Below, in pieces: positions 36,580 to 47,234 of a DNA stretch of 64,000 nucleotides (position 1 is the first letter of the stretch; each line of letters begins with the position of its first letter). The notes beneath the pieces are model-generated. The model did no database searches. It saw only the letters and a program-made list of their open reading frames with translations, and had not been told where the DNA came from. Position numbers and translations under genes: made by a program. The stretch comes from Engelhardtia mirabilis. Lineage in GTDB: Bacteria > Planctomycetota > UBA1135 > GCA-002686595. The stretch is from contig CP036296.1 in the NCBI GenBank assembly GCA_007751255.1, positions 2,976,001 through 3,040,000 on the forward strand. Direction: 5' to 3'.

Positions 36580-37764
36580 TCAGGCGCGGAACGGCCGCGC
36601 CAGGGTCAGGTCTTGATCCCCATAGCTGGGACCCGGACGCCCGTGGCCGTAGAGGTTGCGCGGCCGCCCGCTGGCGCGGAAGAAGCGCAGGCGGAAGAAG
36701 ACCTGACCGTCCTCCAGGAGGAAGGGCACGTCGTGGGCCCGGACCTCGAGCACCGCCGGGGTGCCGCAGCCCAGGGCGCGGCCGTGCTCGTCCTCGCGCC
36801 AGCCGAAGCCGTTGTCGAAGAATCCCGCGTAGTTGTTGCGCAGCTCGCCCACGCCCACGTCCACCGGCAGCATCTCGGCCGCCAGGTGAGGCGGGATCAC
36901 GATCCGTTCGCGGCTGGCGAAGATGTAGAAGCGCCCGGGGTCGAGGATGCAAGCGCCGCCACTGCCGCGGGAGTAGACCGACTCCCAGAAGTCGAAGCGG
37001 TCGTGGACGCCGTCGGAGGCGAAGTCGACCACGGCCGTGTGCAGGGCGGCGCGCCAGCCGCAGGGCTTGCGGCCGGTGAGGCCGATCCGCAGTTCCAGGG
37101 AGCCGTCCTCGGTGAAGCGGACTTCCTCCTCGGGCAGGGCGCGGTCTCCGTCGAAGGCCAGGGGCGTCTCGCGATAGACCGCGCGCAGCTCCTCCTCGGT
37201 CAACGCGCAGGGGCCGTCCTGCAGACGCAGCTGCACGAGTCGGTCGCCGCGACGCAAGCGCACGGGGAACGAGAGCGGAACCACTTCGAGCCACAGGGGG
37301 CCGCGGTAGCCCGGGGGCGTCTCGTCGAAGCGTGGATGCCCGGGAACCAGCACCCGGCAGAACAGGTCACAGCGTCCGCTGGAGCTGCGCGGGTTGAAGC
37401 GCGCGACCACGCCCGGGGGAAGGTCGAGGTACTCCGCGAGCGGGATCAGGTAGACCTGCCCGCGCTTGAGGATCGCGCCGTCGCCGCTGAGCTCCTCCTC
37501 GTGGATGGTCAGCTCCGCCAGGCGCGACTCGAGGTCGGAGCGCTCGGGCAAGAAGCCACAGCGCAGGTTGGTGACGCGCCCGCCCAGGCGCAGGTCGAGG
37601 CTGGCCGGCTGGATCTGGCGGACCTCGATCGGCGGCGAGCCCTCGGCGCTGCGCAGCGCGGTGCCGAGCAGCGCCTCGAGCTCGCGATCGACGAAGGTCA
37701 CGCCGCCCTCGGACGCGCCGCTCACGTCGATGGGACCGCTCGGGTTCGCCTGGGTCTGAGTCAT
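36580..37764 (-). CDS. dcd: Two-domain dCTP deaminase
   Basis: 394 residues from ATG 37764. It is built as two trimeric dUTPase/DCD-like halves, like the long 2'-deoxycytidine 5'-triphosphate deaminases of some bacteria rather than the 190-residue E. coli form. The N-half has QIQPASLDLRLGGRVTNLRC, RGQVYLIPLAEYLDLPPGVV and ARFNPRSSSGRCDLFCRVL (the R-S-S-x-G region). The C-half has DFASDGVHDRFDFWESVY, RFYIFASRERIVIPPHLAAE and NNYAGFFDNGFGW. It makes dUTP from dCTP for thymidylate supply. It is embedded, same strand, between the TPR paralogues with no evident functional link. Confidence 0.88.
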   Translation of the reverse strand: MTQTQANPSGPIDVSGASEGGVTFVDRELEALLGTALRSAEGSPPIEVRQIQPASLDLRLGGRVTNLRCGFLPERSDLESRLAELTIHEEELSGDGAILKRGQVYLIPLAEYLDLPPGVVARFNPRSSSGRCDLFCRVLVPGHPRFDETPPGYRGPLWLEVVPLSFPVRLRRGDRLVQLRLQDGPCALTEEELRAVYRETPLAFDGDRALPEEEVRFTEDGSLELRIGLTGRKPCGWRAALHTAVVDFASDGVHDRFDFWESVYSRGSGGACILDPGRFYIFASRERIVIPPHLAAEMLPVDVGVGELRNNYAGFFDNGFGWREDEHGRALGCGTPAVLEVRAHDVPFLLEDGQVFFRLRFFRASGRPRNLYGHGRPGPSYGDQDLTLARPFRA

Positions 37765-37920
37765 CCGCGCATGGTGCGGGCTCGGCCGCCCGCCAGGCAA
37801 GCGCAGACGCCGCTCCCGAGCCCCGCGGGCGCGCGGCATCGCCGCGACAGGCGAACTCTCAGCCGCAGGCGCTTGGCCCGAGCGTCAGCCATGGAGGCCC
37901 GCCCGGGCCGCGATTCGCGC

Positions 37921-39555
37921 TCAGTCAAGCTCCACGAACCAGGGCAGCTTACCGTCCGCCAACTGGTCCTTGGCGAGCTCGATGTCCTCCAGGTCGAGCT
38001 CGGTCTGATCCGCGACCGAAGCCCTGGCGTGCAGGCGATCGGTGGCCCGGCGAGCCAGCTTCCAGTCGCCGCTCCGAAGGGCCGCGCTGACGGCGTGCTC
38101 CCACTCGGCCTCGTCCAGGGGATCGTCGCAGATGCGTCGTAGGGCGCGCATCGACAGGGGCGAGAGGCCTCCGATGCGGCCCATGCGATCGAGGGACGCG
38201 GCCACGGCCGAGCGTCGCCGCAGGGCGTCGAAGGCCCCGTCCCCGGCGTCGAAGGTCCGCTCGAGGGCCCGATCCACGTGGCGCGCGAGCAGCGGGAGGT
38301 CCGTGGCCTCGAAGTCCTGGATGAAGTCCACCATCAGGTCGTTCGTCGGGTCGACGGATTCGACCCACTGTCCCAGGAAGCGGTCCGCGGCGGCGATGGA
38401 GCGGTCCTCGGTCGACTGGGCCAGCATCTCGCCGATCCAGCCGACCTCGTCCGGCATCGTGGCGGCCAGGTCGAGGGCCAGGTCAGCCGTTTCATCGATG
38501 CGGCCTTCTCCGACCAGCAGTCCGAAGAGCTGCTCGCGCACGTCCGTATCTCCCTCCGCCAGGCGCACGCGCAGGAGCTCGATGCGCTCGCCGGCGGGCA
38601 GACCGTCGAACTCGAGCTGGCGCGCGAGAGTCCCCAGGAGCGGGTCGCTGCGGTAGCCGGCCACGAAGGCCTCGGGGTCCAGTCCCACGGCGGCCAGGAC
38701 GTCGGCGCCGTCGGCCAGTCTCAGCTTGCCGGCGTCGATCGCCGCACGCACCCGGGCTTCGAGCACCTCGACCGGGGGCGCGGGCAGGTGGGCGAGCACG
38801 CTGAGCAGACGCGCCCGGTCGTGGCTGGGCCAGCGGTAGGTGTCCGCGATGCGCCACATGGCGTTCACGAGCTCCACTGCGCGCTCCTGGTCGCCGCGCC
38901 AGGCGACGCCGAGGGCAGCGGACCGGAACAGTTCCAGGGCCCGCTCGGGGCTCGCGTCGCGCGACCCTCCGATGGCGCCGCGGACCACGAGGCCCTGGAC
39001 GACCCACTGGGGCTGGGAGCCGTCCGCCCTGGTCCAGGGGCGCGGCGGACTCGCGGCCGAGCCAGTGGGCCAAGGGGTGAAGTTGGTGGTCGAGATTCGA
39101 TCCCACGCTGAGATCAGGAGCGCCGCCACCGGCTCGGGGTCGGATCCGAGCATCCGGCGCTGCTCGCACAGGGCCAGGATCAGCGTCATTTCGGCCGGAC
39201 CCCCCGCCGCCTCGTCGAGCAGCTCCCGCAGATCCGGGGGACTCCCGACTCCGAGCGTGGGGGCGGGCGCTCGTCTCGGTGCCGCGGCAGTGGACAGTGC
39301 GACCCCCGGGCTCGCAGGGTCCGACCGCAGGCGTTCGGAGTCGGCAGCAGATGCCGCGGCCTCGCGCAGGTCGGCGGCAGCTTCGGCCCCCGCGTGCCCG
39401 ACCGGGGTCGAGGTCGGCCGGGACCCGGGCACCGCGATCGACGCCGGGGTCCCTGGATCGGCGGCGCCCGGGCGGTTCCCCACGAGGTACCCGAGGCTCG
39501 CACCAAGCGCGAGGGCGATCGACAGGGCGGCCAGTGATGGAAGCGAGCGAACCAT
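37921..39555 (-). CDS. Membrane-anchored helical-repeat protein (third of the group)
   Basis: 544 residues from ATG 39555. It has the same plan as paralogues A and B: an N-terminal membrane helix ([20 protein letters not shown], about 5-24), an Ala/Pro/Thr linker to about 100, then all-helical sequence ([100 protein letters not shown]). It lacks the WGD...GTDPL ending and instead ends LPWFVELD. Repeat similarity to A and B is weak, so common ancestry is inference from architecture and position. No catalytic motif is seen. Confidence 0.68.
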   Translation of the reverse strand: MVRSLPSLAALSIALALGASLGYLVGNRPGAADPGTPASIAVPGSRPTSTPVGHAGAEAAADLREAAASAADSERLRSDPASPGVALSTAAAPRRAPAPTLGVGSPPDLRELLDEAAGGPAEMTLILALCEQRRMLGSDPEPVAALLISAWDRISTTNFTPWPTGSAASPPRPWTRADGSQPQWVVQGLVVRGAIGGSRDASPERALELFRSAALGVAWRGDQERAVELVNAMWRIADTYRWPSHDRARLLSVLAHLPAPPVEVLEARVRAAIDAGKLRLADGADVLAAVGLDPEAFVAGYRSDPLLGTLARQLEFDGLPAGERIELLRVRLAEGDTDVREQLFGLLVGEGRIDETADLALDLAATMPDEVGWIGEMLAQSTEDRSIAAADRFLGQWVESVDPTNDLMVDFIQDFEATDLPLLARHVDRALERTFDAGDGAFDALRRRSAVAASLDRMGRIGGLSPLSMRALRRICDDPLDEAEWEHAVSAALRSGDWKLARRATDRLHARASVADQTELDLEDIELAKDQLADGKLPWFVELD

Positions 39556-39756
39556 GGAGCACGGTTTACCCCGCGGGTGCTCCGACCAGTGCGGGGGCCC
39601 CGCCTTCCTGGCCACCGGCGGGCCGCGCCGCTATTCTGCTGCGCCCGAAAGCCACCTCGGCGCGCCCCCGGCGGGCGCTCGGGCCCCTCCACGCGGCTCC
39701 TGCCGAGCCACCCCGGCGGTCGCCGACTCGCGCCCGCGGACGCCCCCCACAAGCCC

Positions 39757-40917
39757 ATGAACATCCACGAATTCCAGGCCAAGGAGCTGCTGCGTCGCTT
39801 CGGCGTGGCCACCCCCGACGGCCGCGAGTGCACCAGCGCCGACCAGGCGGCGGAGGCCTACACGGCCCTCGGGTCGAAGGTCGCCGTCGTCAAGGCGCAG
39901 ATCCACGCCGGTGGCCGCGGCAAGGCCGGCGGCGTCAAGCTCGCGAAGAGCGCCGACGAGGCCCGCGCGGCCGCGGCCGAGATCCTCGGCAAGACGCTGG
40001 TGACCCACCAGACCGGTCCCGGCGGTCAGCTCGTGCGGCGCCTGTGGGTCGAGCAGGGCTCGCAGATCGCGTCCGAGTACTACGTCGGCATCGTGGTCGA
40101 TCGCACCACGAACGGCCCGGTGATGATGGCCAGCAGCGAGGGTGGCATGGACATCGAAGAGGTGGCCGCGCACACCCCCGAGAAGATCCTCAAGGCGCCC
40201 TTCGGGTCGGACGGCCTGTTGGCCGACGACGCCGCGAAGCGCCTGGCCGAGGGCATCGGCCTGCCGGCCGAGCTCGTGCCCCAGGGCGTGGCGCTGATGC
40301 AGCAGCTGGCCAAGGCCTTCTGCGAGCTGGACTGCTCGCTGATGGAGATCAACCCGCTGGTCCACACCGACGACGGCAAGGTCATCGCCCTCGACGCGAA
40401 GATCAACTTCGACGACAACGCCCTCTACCGGCACCCCGACGTGGTCGCCCTGCGCGACCTGCACGAGGAGGACGCCAAGGAGATCGAGGCCAGCAAGTAC
40501 GACCTCTCCTACATCGCCCTCGACGGCAACATCGGCTGCATGGTCAACGGGGCCGGCCTGGCCATGGCGACCATGGACGTGATCAAGCTGAACGGCGGCG
40601 ATCCGGCGAACTTCCTGGACGTGGGCGGCGGCGCGACGGTCGAGAAGGTCACCGCGGCCTTCAAGATCCTGCTCTCCGACGCCAACGTGAAGGGCGTGCT
40701 GGTCAACATCTTCGGCGGGATCATGAAGTGCGACGTGATCGCCGAGGGCGTCATCGCGGCCGTCAAGGAAGTTCAGCTCGGCGTGCCGCTGGTGGTGCGC
40801 CTGGAAGGTACGAATGTCGAGCGCGGCAAGCAGCTGCTCGACGGTTCGGGTCTTCCGATCATCACCGCCAACGATCTCGACGAAGCGGCCGGCAAGATCG
40901 TCGCCGCAGTGGCCTGA
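39757..40917 (+). CDS. sucC: Succinyl-CoA synthetase beta subunit SucC
   Basis: 386 residues from ATG 39757, the typical length. With SucD it converts succinyl-CoA to succinate with NDP phosphorylation. Seen: the ATP-grasp start [96 protein letters not shown], and the C-terminal CoA-ligase domain ([55 protein letters not shown]). It is followed after 20 bases by sucD. The sequence 39556-39756 upstream should hold the promoter. Confidence 0.98.
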   Translation: MNIHEFQAKELLRRFGVATPDGRECTSADQAAEAYTALGSKVAVVKAQIHAGGRGKAGGVKLAKSADEARAAAAEILGKTLVTHQTGPGGQLVRRLWVEQGSQIASEYYVGIVVDRTTNGPVMMASSEGGMDIEEVAAHTPEKILKAPFGSDGLLADDAAKRLAEGIGLPAELVPQGVALMQQLAKAFCELDCSLMEINPLVHTDDGKVIALDAKINFDDNALYRHPDVVALRDLHEEDAKEIEASKYDLSYIALDGNIGCMVNGAGLAMATMDVIKLNGGDPANFLDVGGGATVEKVTAAFKILLSDANVKGVLVNIFGGIMKCDVIAEGVIAAVKEVQLGVPLVVRLEGTNVERGKQLLDGSGLPIITANDLDEAAGKIVAAVA

Positions 40918-40937
40918 GGCCGCAGAAAGCAAATCCA

Positions 40938-41833
<896 letters not shown>

Positions 41834-41837
<4 letters not shown>

Positions 41838-42661
41838 CCACGAACCGCGAAGTGGAGCGCGGTTGGCGACCTGTCCGCACGGCGGACGGGTCGCTGACCG
41901 CGCTCCACCCCATTCACGGCCAGGCTGCCCACGACCTGGAGGGGGCGCGGTCGGAGGCTCGGTCGCGCTACGCGCGGCCCTGCCTGCTCGACCTGGTGGA
42001 GCCCGGGGCGACGGTGCGACTGCTCGACGTGGGCAGCGGACTGGGGTTGAACCTGGCCGCGGCGCTGGAGGCCGTGGAAGGTCACGGTGCCCGACTGCAG
42101 GCGGTGGGACTCGAGCTGGACCGCCGCGCGCTCGAGTGTGCGGCGGCCATGGGGCCCGATCCGGAACCCGGGTTCGAGCGGGCCTGGAGTGCGGTGCGCC
42201 TGGCCTTCGTCGCGGCCCTCGAGGGGCGCGGGGGCGTGCTCGGCTTCGGGGCGCGCAGCTCGATCGAGTTGCACCTGGGCGACGCCGCGGCGGCCCTGGC
42301 GGGGGACCGATTCCCGGGACCCTTCGACGCGATCTTCCTCGACGGGTACGCCCCGGCCTTGGGTGGAGCTCTGTGGGACCCGCCCTTCCTGGCGGCCCTG
42401 GCCGAGCGCCTCGCCCCGCACGGCCGGCTGGCGACCTACACGGCCTCGGCGCGGGTGCGCGCCGGAATGCTGGCGGCGGGCCTGGCGCTGGGACTCCCGG
42501 AGCGGGTCGGACGCAAGGGCGCGGGCACCCTCGCGGGCTGGAAGGCCTTGGATGGACCGCGGGTGAGCGCCCTCGACCGAGCCCAGGCCGCCAAGCTGGA
42601 TCGTCGGGCCGAGCGACTGCGAGTGTCCCCGGGGGGGGGAAAGCCGGACGGCGGGGCCTGA
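41834..42661 (+). CDS. MnmC2/DUF752-like SAM methyltransferase
   Basis: 275 residues from a TTG in a TTGA overlap with sucD. The fold is a class I methyltransferase: [20 protein letters not shown] is the SAM-binding loop and [19 protein letters not shown] the second acidic strand. [20 protein letters not shown] then [20 protein letters not shown] are diagnostic of the MnmC2 methyltransferase domain, which completes mnm5(s2)U34 in tRNA. N-terminal [20 protein letters not shown] also resembles MnmC. Only the methyltransferase half is present; no FAD oxidase domain. It fits with mnmG and mnmA in the same window. Exact substrate unproven. Confidence 0.8.
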
Positions 42662-42793
42662 GCTTCAACTATCATGGCGCCGGCCAGTTGCGTCCGTCGG
42701 ACGTCCGACGTGACAGGGCTCGCAAGGCGCCCAATCGAGGCCTAGAAACCCGCAAGCGCGATCCCACAGGAAAGCGCGGCCCACCGCCAGACC

Positions 42794-43048
42794 ATGACCC
42801 ACATCGCAGCCGGAACGATCGCCGCCATCACGCCGTTCGTCGGCTCCCCGTACCTCGCCATGCCGGGCCCGACCGAGCTTTGGATCGTCCTGGGCGTGGT
42901 GCTGCTCATCTTCGGTGGACGCAAGCTGCCCGAGCTCGCGCGCGCCGCGGGCTCGAGCATCACCCAGTTCAAGCGCGGGCTGAAGGAAGAGGAGAGCGCC
43001 GAGCCGATCGAGGGCCCCGCGGGCAAGGCCGAGAAGGAAACCACCTGA
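42794..43048 (+). CDS. tatA: Twin-arginine translocase subunit TatA/E
   Basis: 84 residues. The core GPTELWIVLGVVLLIFGGRK then LPELARAAGSSITQFKRGLK is the TatA pattern: short helix, FG hinge, amphipathic helix and acidic/basic C-tail. TatA forms the pore of Tat export for folded proteins; tatC is not seen here. A 20-residue extension before the helix (TIAAITPFVGSPYLA) is unusual; an ATG at 42860 would give a standard-length start. The 132 bases before the gene hold nothing obvious. Confidence 0.9.
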   Translation: MTHIAAGTIAAITPFVGSPYLAMPGPTELWIVLGVVLLIFGGRKLPELARAAGSSITQFKRGLKEEESAEPIEGPAGKAEKETT

Positions 43049-43176
43049 GACGGGCTCGCCGGGGCTGATCCCCGGGGAGACAGGAGAGGAACCTAGTCAT
43101 CGCACCCACCGAGGATCTCCCCCGGCTCCCCGCCGAACGGCACTCGAGCACCGACCGCCGCACGGGCGGCGGGCCG

Positions 43177-43794
43177 GTGAGTGGAGTCGTGCTCTGCGGG
43201 GGTGCGAGTCGTCGGATGGGCACCGACAAGGCCCGGCTGCGGTGGGAGGGCTCGACCCTTCTGGCGCGAGCCGTCGAGGCCCTGCGCCCCCTCTGCGATC
43301 GCGTGCTCTTGGCCAGCGGTGAGCGGGCGCGCTACGGCGACCTCGGACTCGACGCCTCGGAGGTGCTCGACCGGCGCGCCTCGTTCGGGCCGTTGGCGGG
43401 GATCGAAGCGGCGCTGCTGGCGGCGAGCGGTGAATGGCTCGTGACCACTCCGGTCGACATGCCGGGAACGGGTGCCGCGGTGTTCGGCGCCCTGATCGAT
43501 CGCGCGCGCTCCAGCGGGGCCGACGCCGTGACCCTGCGCAGTCCCCGGGGAATCGAGCCCCTGGTAGCGGTCTATCGCGTGTCGGTCTGTGCGCCCCTGG
43601 CGCAGCGTCTTCTGGACGAGGGACAGCGGCGGCCGGTTGCCCTGGCTGCGGCTCTGTGCGCGGTCGAGATCGACGTCGCCGAGTTCGGCGAGGACGTCCA
43701 GTCCCTGTTGCGCAATGTGAACGCACCTAACGACCTGTTCACGCCGGCTCGGGGCCGAGCTGACGATGATCTAACCACCGGAGGGGCCGCGTGA
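43177..43794 (+). CDS. mobA: Molybdenum cofactor guanylyltransferase MobA-like
   Basis: 205 residues from a GTG. The signature GVVLCGGASRRMGTDKARLR at the start is the nucleotidyltransferase motif LxGGxxxRMGxDK, with GPLAGIEAALLAA and LVTTPVDMPGT (Mg-binding Asp) as further MobA blocks. It would attach GMP to molybdopterin for bis-MGD enzymes, which are often Tat-exported; its nearness to tatA may be meaningful (inference). It could be a related cofactor nucleotidyltransferase. The stop overlaps the next start in a GTGA. Confidence 0.85.
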   Translation: MSGVVLCGGASRRMGTDKARLRWEGSTLLARAVEALRPLCDRVLLASGERARYGDLGLDASEVLDRRASFGPLAGIEAALLAASGEWLVTTPVDMPGTGAAVFGALIDRARSSGADAVTLRSPRGIEPLVAVYRVSVCAPLAQRLLDEGQRRPVALAAALCAVEIDVAEFGEDVQSLLRNVNAPNDLFTPARGRADDDLTTGGAA

Positions 43795-44777
43795 GCGATC
43801 CGAGCGGCGAGTTGCCCAACCTGTTGGCGCCCATCGAGGCCGACCTGGAGCGGACCCGCGAGGTGCTCGATCGAGAGCTCTCGGACAACTCTCCGGCGGT
43901 GCGGGACATGCTCGATCACATCAGTCGCTTCCGCGGCAAGCAATTGCGGGCGGCGATGGTGCTGCTCTGCGGTCGCGCCTCGGGCGCCTGGGGTCCCGAA
44001 CATCCCCAGGTCGCGGCAGTCGTCGAAATGATCCACCTCGCCACCCTTGTCCACGACGATGTGCTCGACGGCGCCTCCGTGCGGCGACGGGTCGCGAGCG
44101 TCAACACGCGTTGGGACAACCAGGTGGCGGTGCTCCTGGGGGATTGGCTCTACGCCCGAGCCTTCGCCCTTTCGACGCGGCTGCAGTCGCCCCTGGTCAG
44201 CCGTCACCTGGCGCTCACCACCCAGAAGATCTGCAAGGGTGAAATCGAGCAGGCGGGGCACCGCTACGACTTCGACCTGAGCCGCGACGGCTACGAAGCC
44301 ATCGCGGGCGCCAAGACCGCATCGCTCTACGCGGCTGCCTGCGAACTCGGAGCCCTCTACCCCGATGGCGACGAGCGCACCGCTTCCGAGTTGGGGCTCT
44401 TTGGGTGGGAGGTCGGCCTGGCCTTTCAGATCGTGGACGACGTGTTGGACCTGACCGGAACACAGGAAGAAGTGGGCAAACCCGTGGGCAACGACGTCGA
44501 CGACGGGAAGGTGACCCTGCCGGTGCTGCACGTCTACGCCAGCGCCGACAACTCACAACGTGCCGCCATTCGCGACGCGTACACGGAGCCCGGGCTGGCC
44601 GATCGCGTCGGGCGTCTGCGCGAGGTGTGCGACCTGCGTCCGGGCCTCGAGGCTGCTCGAGGTCGCGCTGACGAGTTGCTGCGAACGGCGCTCGGCCGAC
44701 TGTCCGTCCTCCCCGATGGACCGATTCGAGAGACCCTGGCGAGAGCCGGGAGTTTCGTCCTACAGCGACGCTACTGA
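43791..44777 (+). CDS. Long-chain polyprenyl diphosphate synthase
   Basis: 328 residues from GTG 43791 (GTGA overlap with mobA). All-trans prenyltransferase features: FRGKQLRAAMVLLCG (IPP-binding), LVHDDVLDGASVRRR with the first aspartate-rich motif (88-93), LLGDWLYARAFAL, KICKGEIEQAG and FQIVDDVLDLTG with the second motif (216-220), then KPVGNDVDDGKVTLPVL. This is the octaprenyl/solanesyl-type (IspB/HepT-like) pattern making the quinone side chain. The residue before the first motif is bulky His, but chain length cannot be set from sequence. Confidence 0.92.
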   Translation: MSDPSGELPNLLAPIEADLERTREVLDRELSDNSPAVRDMLDHISRFRGKQLRAAMVLLCGRASGAWGPEHPQVAAVVEMIHLATLVHDDVLDGASVRRRVASVNTRWDNQVAVLLGDWLYARAFALSTRLQSPLVSRHLALTTQKICKGEIEQAGHRYDFDLSRDGYEAIAGAKTASLYAAACELGALYPDGDERTASELGLFGWEVGLAFQIVDDVLDLTGTQEEVGKPVGNDVDDGKVTLPVLHVYASADNSQRAAIRDAYTEPGLADRVGRLREVCDLRPGLEAARGRADELLRTALGRLSVLPDGPIRETLARAGSFVLQRRY

Positions 44778-44793
44778 ACCGTACGAGACTCCC

Positions 44794-46035
44794 ATGCACG
44801 GCAGCTCCTCCCGACGACCCTTGAACCCGCGCACCGCTCACGGGAGCGGCCAGTCACCCAAGCGGGTGCTCTCGCTGCTCGGGGTGAGCCTGCTTGGCCT
44901 GACGCCGCTGGTCAGCCTGGGCTGCAGCAACGGCGACGGGCCGCTGGTGCTCGAGCCGAAGACCCTGACCAAGACGCGCATGGCCTCGCGCGTGGTGGTG
45001 CCGGCCGACCTCTCGGCCACTAGCGAGGACCGCTTCGGGAACCCCTTCGCGCCGGCCAAGAAGGTCGAGCCGGAAGCCCCCGCGGGCGGCTACGAGTGGG
45101 ACGTGCCCGCGAGCTGGGTCGAGGTTGCGCCGCGCAGTCAGTTCCGCATGGTCGACTTCCAGGTAGCGGGGGTCTCGACGGCCGAGTGCTACGTCACCAA
45201 GCTGCCCGGCGGCGCAGGTGGCGTCATCGGCAACATCAACCGTTGGGCCAGCACCCAGCTCGGCCTCCCGCCTCTGACCGAGGCGGACGTCGCGCTGCTC
45301 CCGAGGCACTCGCTGCTGGGCCGAGAGGGCGTCCTGTTCGAGGCGGACGGGGACTTCTCGGGCGTGGGGGGCGCGAGCCTCGAGCAGGCTCGAATGATGG
45401 GGCTCGTGCTCGAGGACCCGATGTTCACCCTGTTCGTGAAGATGACCGGGCCGCGCGACCTGGTCCTGGCCGAGCGCCAGGCCTTCCTCGACTTCGCGGC
45501 CTCCCTGCGGGAGAGCGAGGATCCGCCCTCGGGCAACAGCGCCGCGCCGGCCGCGCCTGGGGCTGGGGGCGGCGGGTTCGGGTTCGACGAGATCGACTAC
45601 GAGCTACCCGAGGGCTGGACCCGCGGCGGGCCGCGCCCGATGCGGCTGATGAGCTTCGTCACCGCCGATGGCGGCGACGTGTCGGTGAGCACGGCCGGGG
45701 GCACCTTGGACCAGAACTTGACCCGTTGGTACGGCCAGGTCGGGCTCGCTCCGCCCCAGGGCGCGGCGATCCTCGGTCTGGAGCGCATCCCCGTGCTCGG
45801 CCGCTCGTCGATCGTGGTCGACGTCGAGGGCGACTTCACCGGCATGGGGGACCAGAAGGTCCCGGACCAACGCCTCTTGGGCATCATCGTCCCGCTCGAG
45901 GCGAACGACGAGAGCCTGTTCGTGAAGATGGTCGGCGACCGTGAACTGGTAGGCGCCGAGCGTGAACGGTTGCTCGCCTTTGCCCGCTCAATGACCAAGA
46001 CGCCCGAGTCCCAGGCCACGACCAAGGGCCGCTGA
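44794..46035 (+). CDS. Lipoprotein with two repeated domains, next to cytochrome c maturation genes
   Basis: 413 residues from ATG 44794. The signal peptide ends in LVSLGC (lipobox, Cys44). After a linker come two homologous domains, about 90-235 and 260-400. Each begins with a predicted strand and a Pro-Trp-type turn (YEWDVPASWVEVAP and DYELPEGWTRGGP). Each has an R-W helix (NINRWASTQLGLPPL and NLTRWYGQVGLAPPQ), a GD-F-(S/T)-G turn (FEADGDFSGVGG and DVEGDFTGMGD), and an SLFVKM or TLFVKM strand followed by L-x-x-A-R/E-R. I recognise no family with certainty. It lies 14 bases before resB, so it is probably part of, or a partner to, cytochrome c maturation (inference). Confidence 0.8.
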   Translation: MHGSSSRRPLNPRTAHGSGQSPKRVLSLLGVSLLGLTPLVSLGCSNGDGPLVLEPKTLTKTRMASRVVVPADLSATSEDRFGNPFAPAKKVEPEAPAGGYEWDVPASWVEVAPRSQFRMVDFQVAGVSTAECYVTKLPGGAGGVIGNINRWASTQLGLPPLTEADVALLPRHSLLGREGVLFEADGDFSGVGGASLEQARMMGLVLEDPMFTLFVKMTGPRDLVLAERQAFLDFAASLRESEDPPSGNSAAPAAPGAGGGGFGFDEIDYELPEGWTRGGPRPMRLMSFVTADGGDVSVSTAGGTLDQNLTRWYGQVGLAPPQGAAILGLERIPVLGRSSIVVDVEGDFTGMGDQKVPDQRLLGIIVPLEANDESLFVKMVGDRELVGAERERLLAFARSMTKTPESQATTKGR

Positions 46036-46049
46036 GCGGCGCTGCGATC

Positions 46050-47225
46050 ATGAAGCCTATTCGCGCAGTTATCGACGTCCTGGGGTCCTTCGGACTCTCC
46101 GTGGCCGTCCTGTCCGGGATGCTGCTCTTGACCTTCCTGGGTACGGTCGAGCAGCAGAACACCGGCCTGTACGAGGTTCAGAAGAACTACTTCGAGTCGT
46201 GGATCGCCATGCATCCGACGCGCTGGGGCGAGATGCCCCTGCCCGGAGGCGTGCTGCTGATGTCGCTGTTGGCCGTCAACCTCGCCATCGGCGGGTTGGT
46301 TCGCATCCGCAAGTCCAAGCGCACGGCGGGGATCATCATCTGCCACGTGGGCATCGCCCTGCTGATGGCTGCGGGCCTGGTCAAGCTGACCAACAGCGAC
46401 GACGGCTTCCTGGCCCTGGTCGAGGGCGAGTCGTCGGACGACTTCGTGAGCTTCTTCCACTGGGAGGTCGCGATCTACGACGCTGAAGCGGACCCGGACG
46501 CGCCGGTGCAGGAGATCTTGATCGACGACACCGACCTGCGGGCCCTGTCCGGCGGCCGATCGCGGGTCTTCAGCCATCCGGACCTGGGCTTCCAGCTCGA
46601 GCTCTCGAACTACGTGCCCAACGGGCGCCCGCTCCCGGTCGGGCCCCAGTGGCGGTCGGAGTATCCGATCGTCGACGGCTACGCGACCTACACCTTCCCC
46701 AAGGCCAACCAGGCGGAGGAGAACGTGCCGGTGGTGTACGCCCGCGCCCTCGTGGGTGGCCAGGTGACCTCGGCGGGGATCCTCTACGGCGGTGAGGCCA
46801 GTCCGCTGATCCTCGGCAACGGGGACGAGCTGATGGCCCTCAGTCTGCGCAAGCAGCGCTTCCAGATGCCATTCACCGTGCACCTGGACGACTTCCACAT
46901 GGAAGAGCACCCGCGCACGCGGATCGCGTCGGTCTACCGCAGCGACATCACGAAGCTCCAGGACGGCGTCGAGGACAAGGTGCGGATCGAGATGAACCGG
47001 CCCCTGCGCGACTCGGGCCTGGTGCTGTTCCAGTCGTCATACGGGACTCGCATGACGGACTTGGGGCCTAGGCCCTACAGCCAGTTCTCCGTGGTGCGTA
47101 ACCCCTCCGACCACTGGCCCCTGTACGCGTGCATCGTGATCGGGGTGGGTCTGCTGTTCGCCTTCGTCCAACGACTCACGGCTTTCCTCAAGAAGCAGAA
47201 CGCCGCCCGGCGCGCGGCGGCCTAG
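46050..47225 (+). CDS. ResB-like cytochrome c biogenesis protein
   Basis: 391 residues. Membrane helices lie near the N-terminus (VLGSFGLSVAVLSGMLLLTF, LPGGVLLMSLLAVNLAIGGL, GIIICHVGIALLMAAGLVKL), then a large exported domain, then a final helix (YACIVIGVGLLFAFVQRLTA). Motifs such as LTFLGTVEQQ near the first helix and RPLRDSGLVLFQSSYG in the outer domain match the ResB/CcsB family. ResB works with CcsA in system II to deliver heme to apocytochrome c on the outer face. It abuts ccsA, so the pair forms the heme ligation complex. Confidence 0.88.
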   Translation: MKPIRAVIDVLGSFGLSVAVLSGMLLLTFLGTVEQQNTGLYEVQKNYFESWIAMHPTRWGEMPLPGGVLLMSLLAVNLAIGGLVRIRKSKRTAGIIICHVGIALLMAAGLVKLTNSDDGFLALVEGESSDDFVSFFHWEVAIYDAEADPDAPVQEILIDDTDLRALSGGRSRVFSHPDLGFQLELSNYVPNGRPLPVGPQWRSEYPIVDGYATYTFPKANQAEENVPVVYARALVGGQVTSAGILYGGEASPLILGNGDELMALSLRKQRFQMPFTVHLDDFHMEEHPRTRIASVYRSDITKLQDGVEDKVRIEMNRPLRDSGLVLFQSSYGTRMTDLGPRPYSQFSVVRNPSDHWPLYACIVIGVGLLFAFVQRLTAFLKKQNAARRAAA

Positions 47226-47234
47226 GTGAATCCC

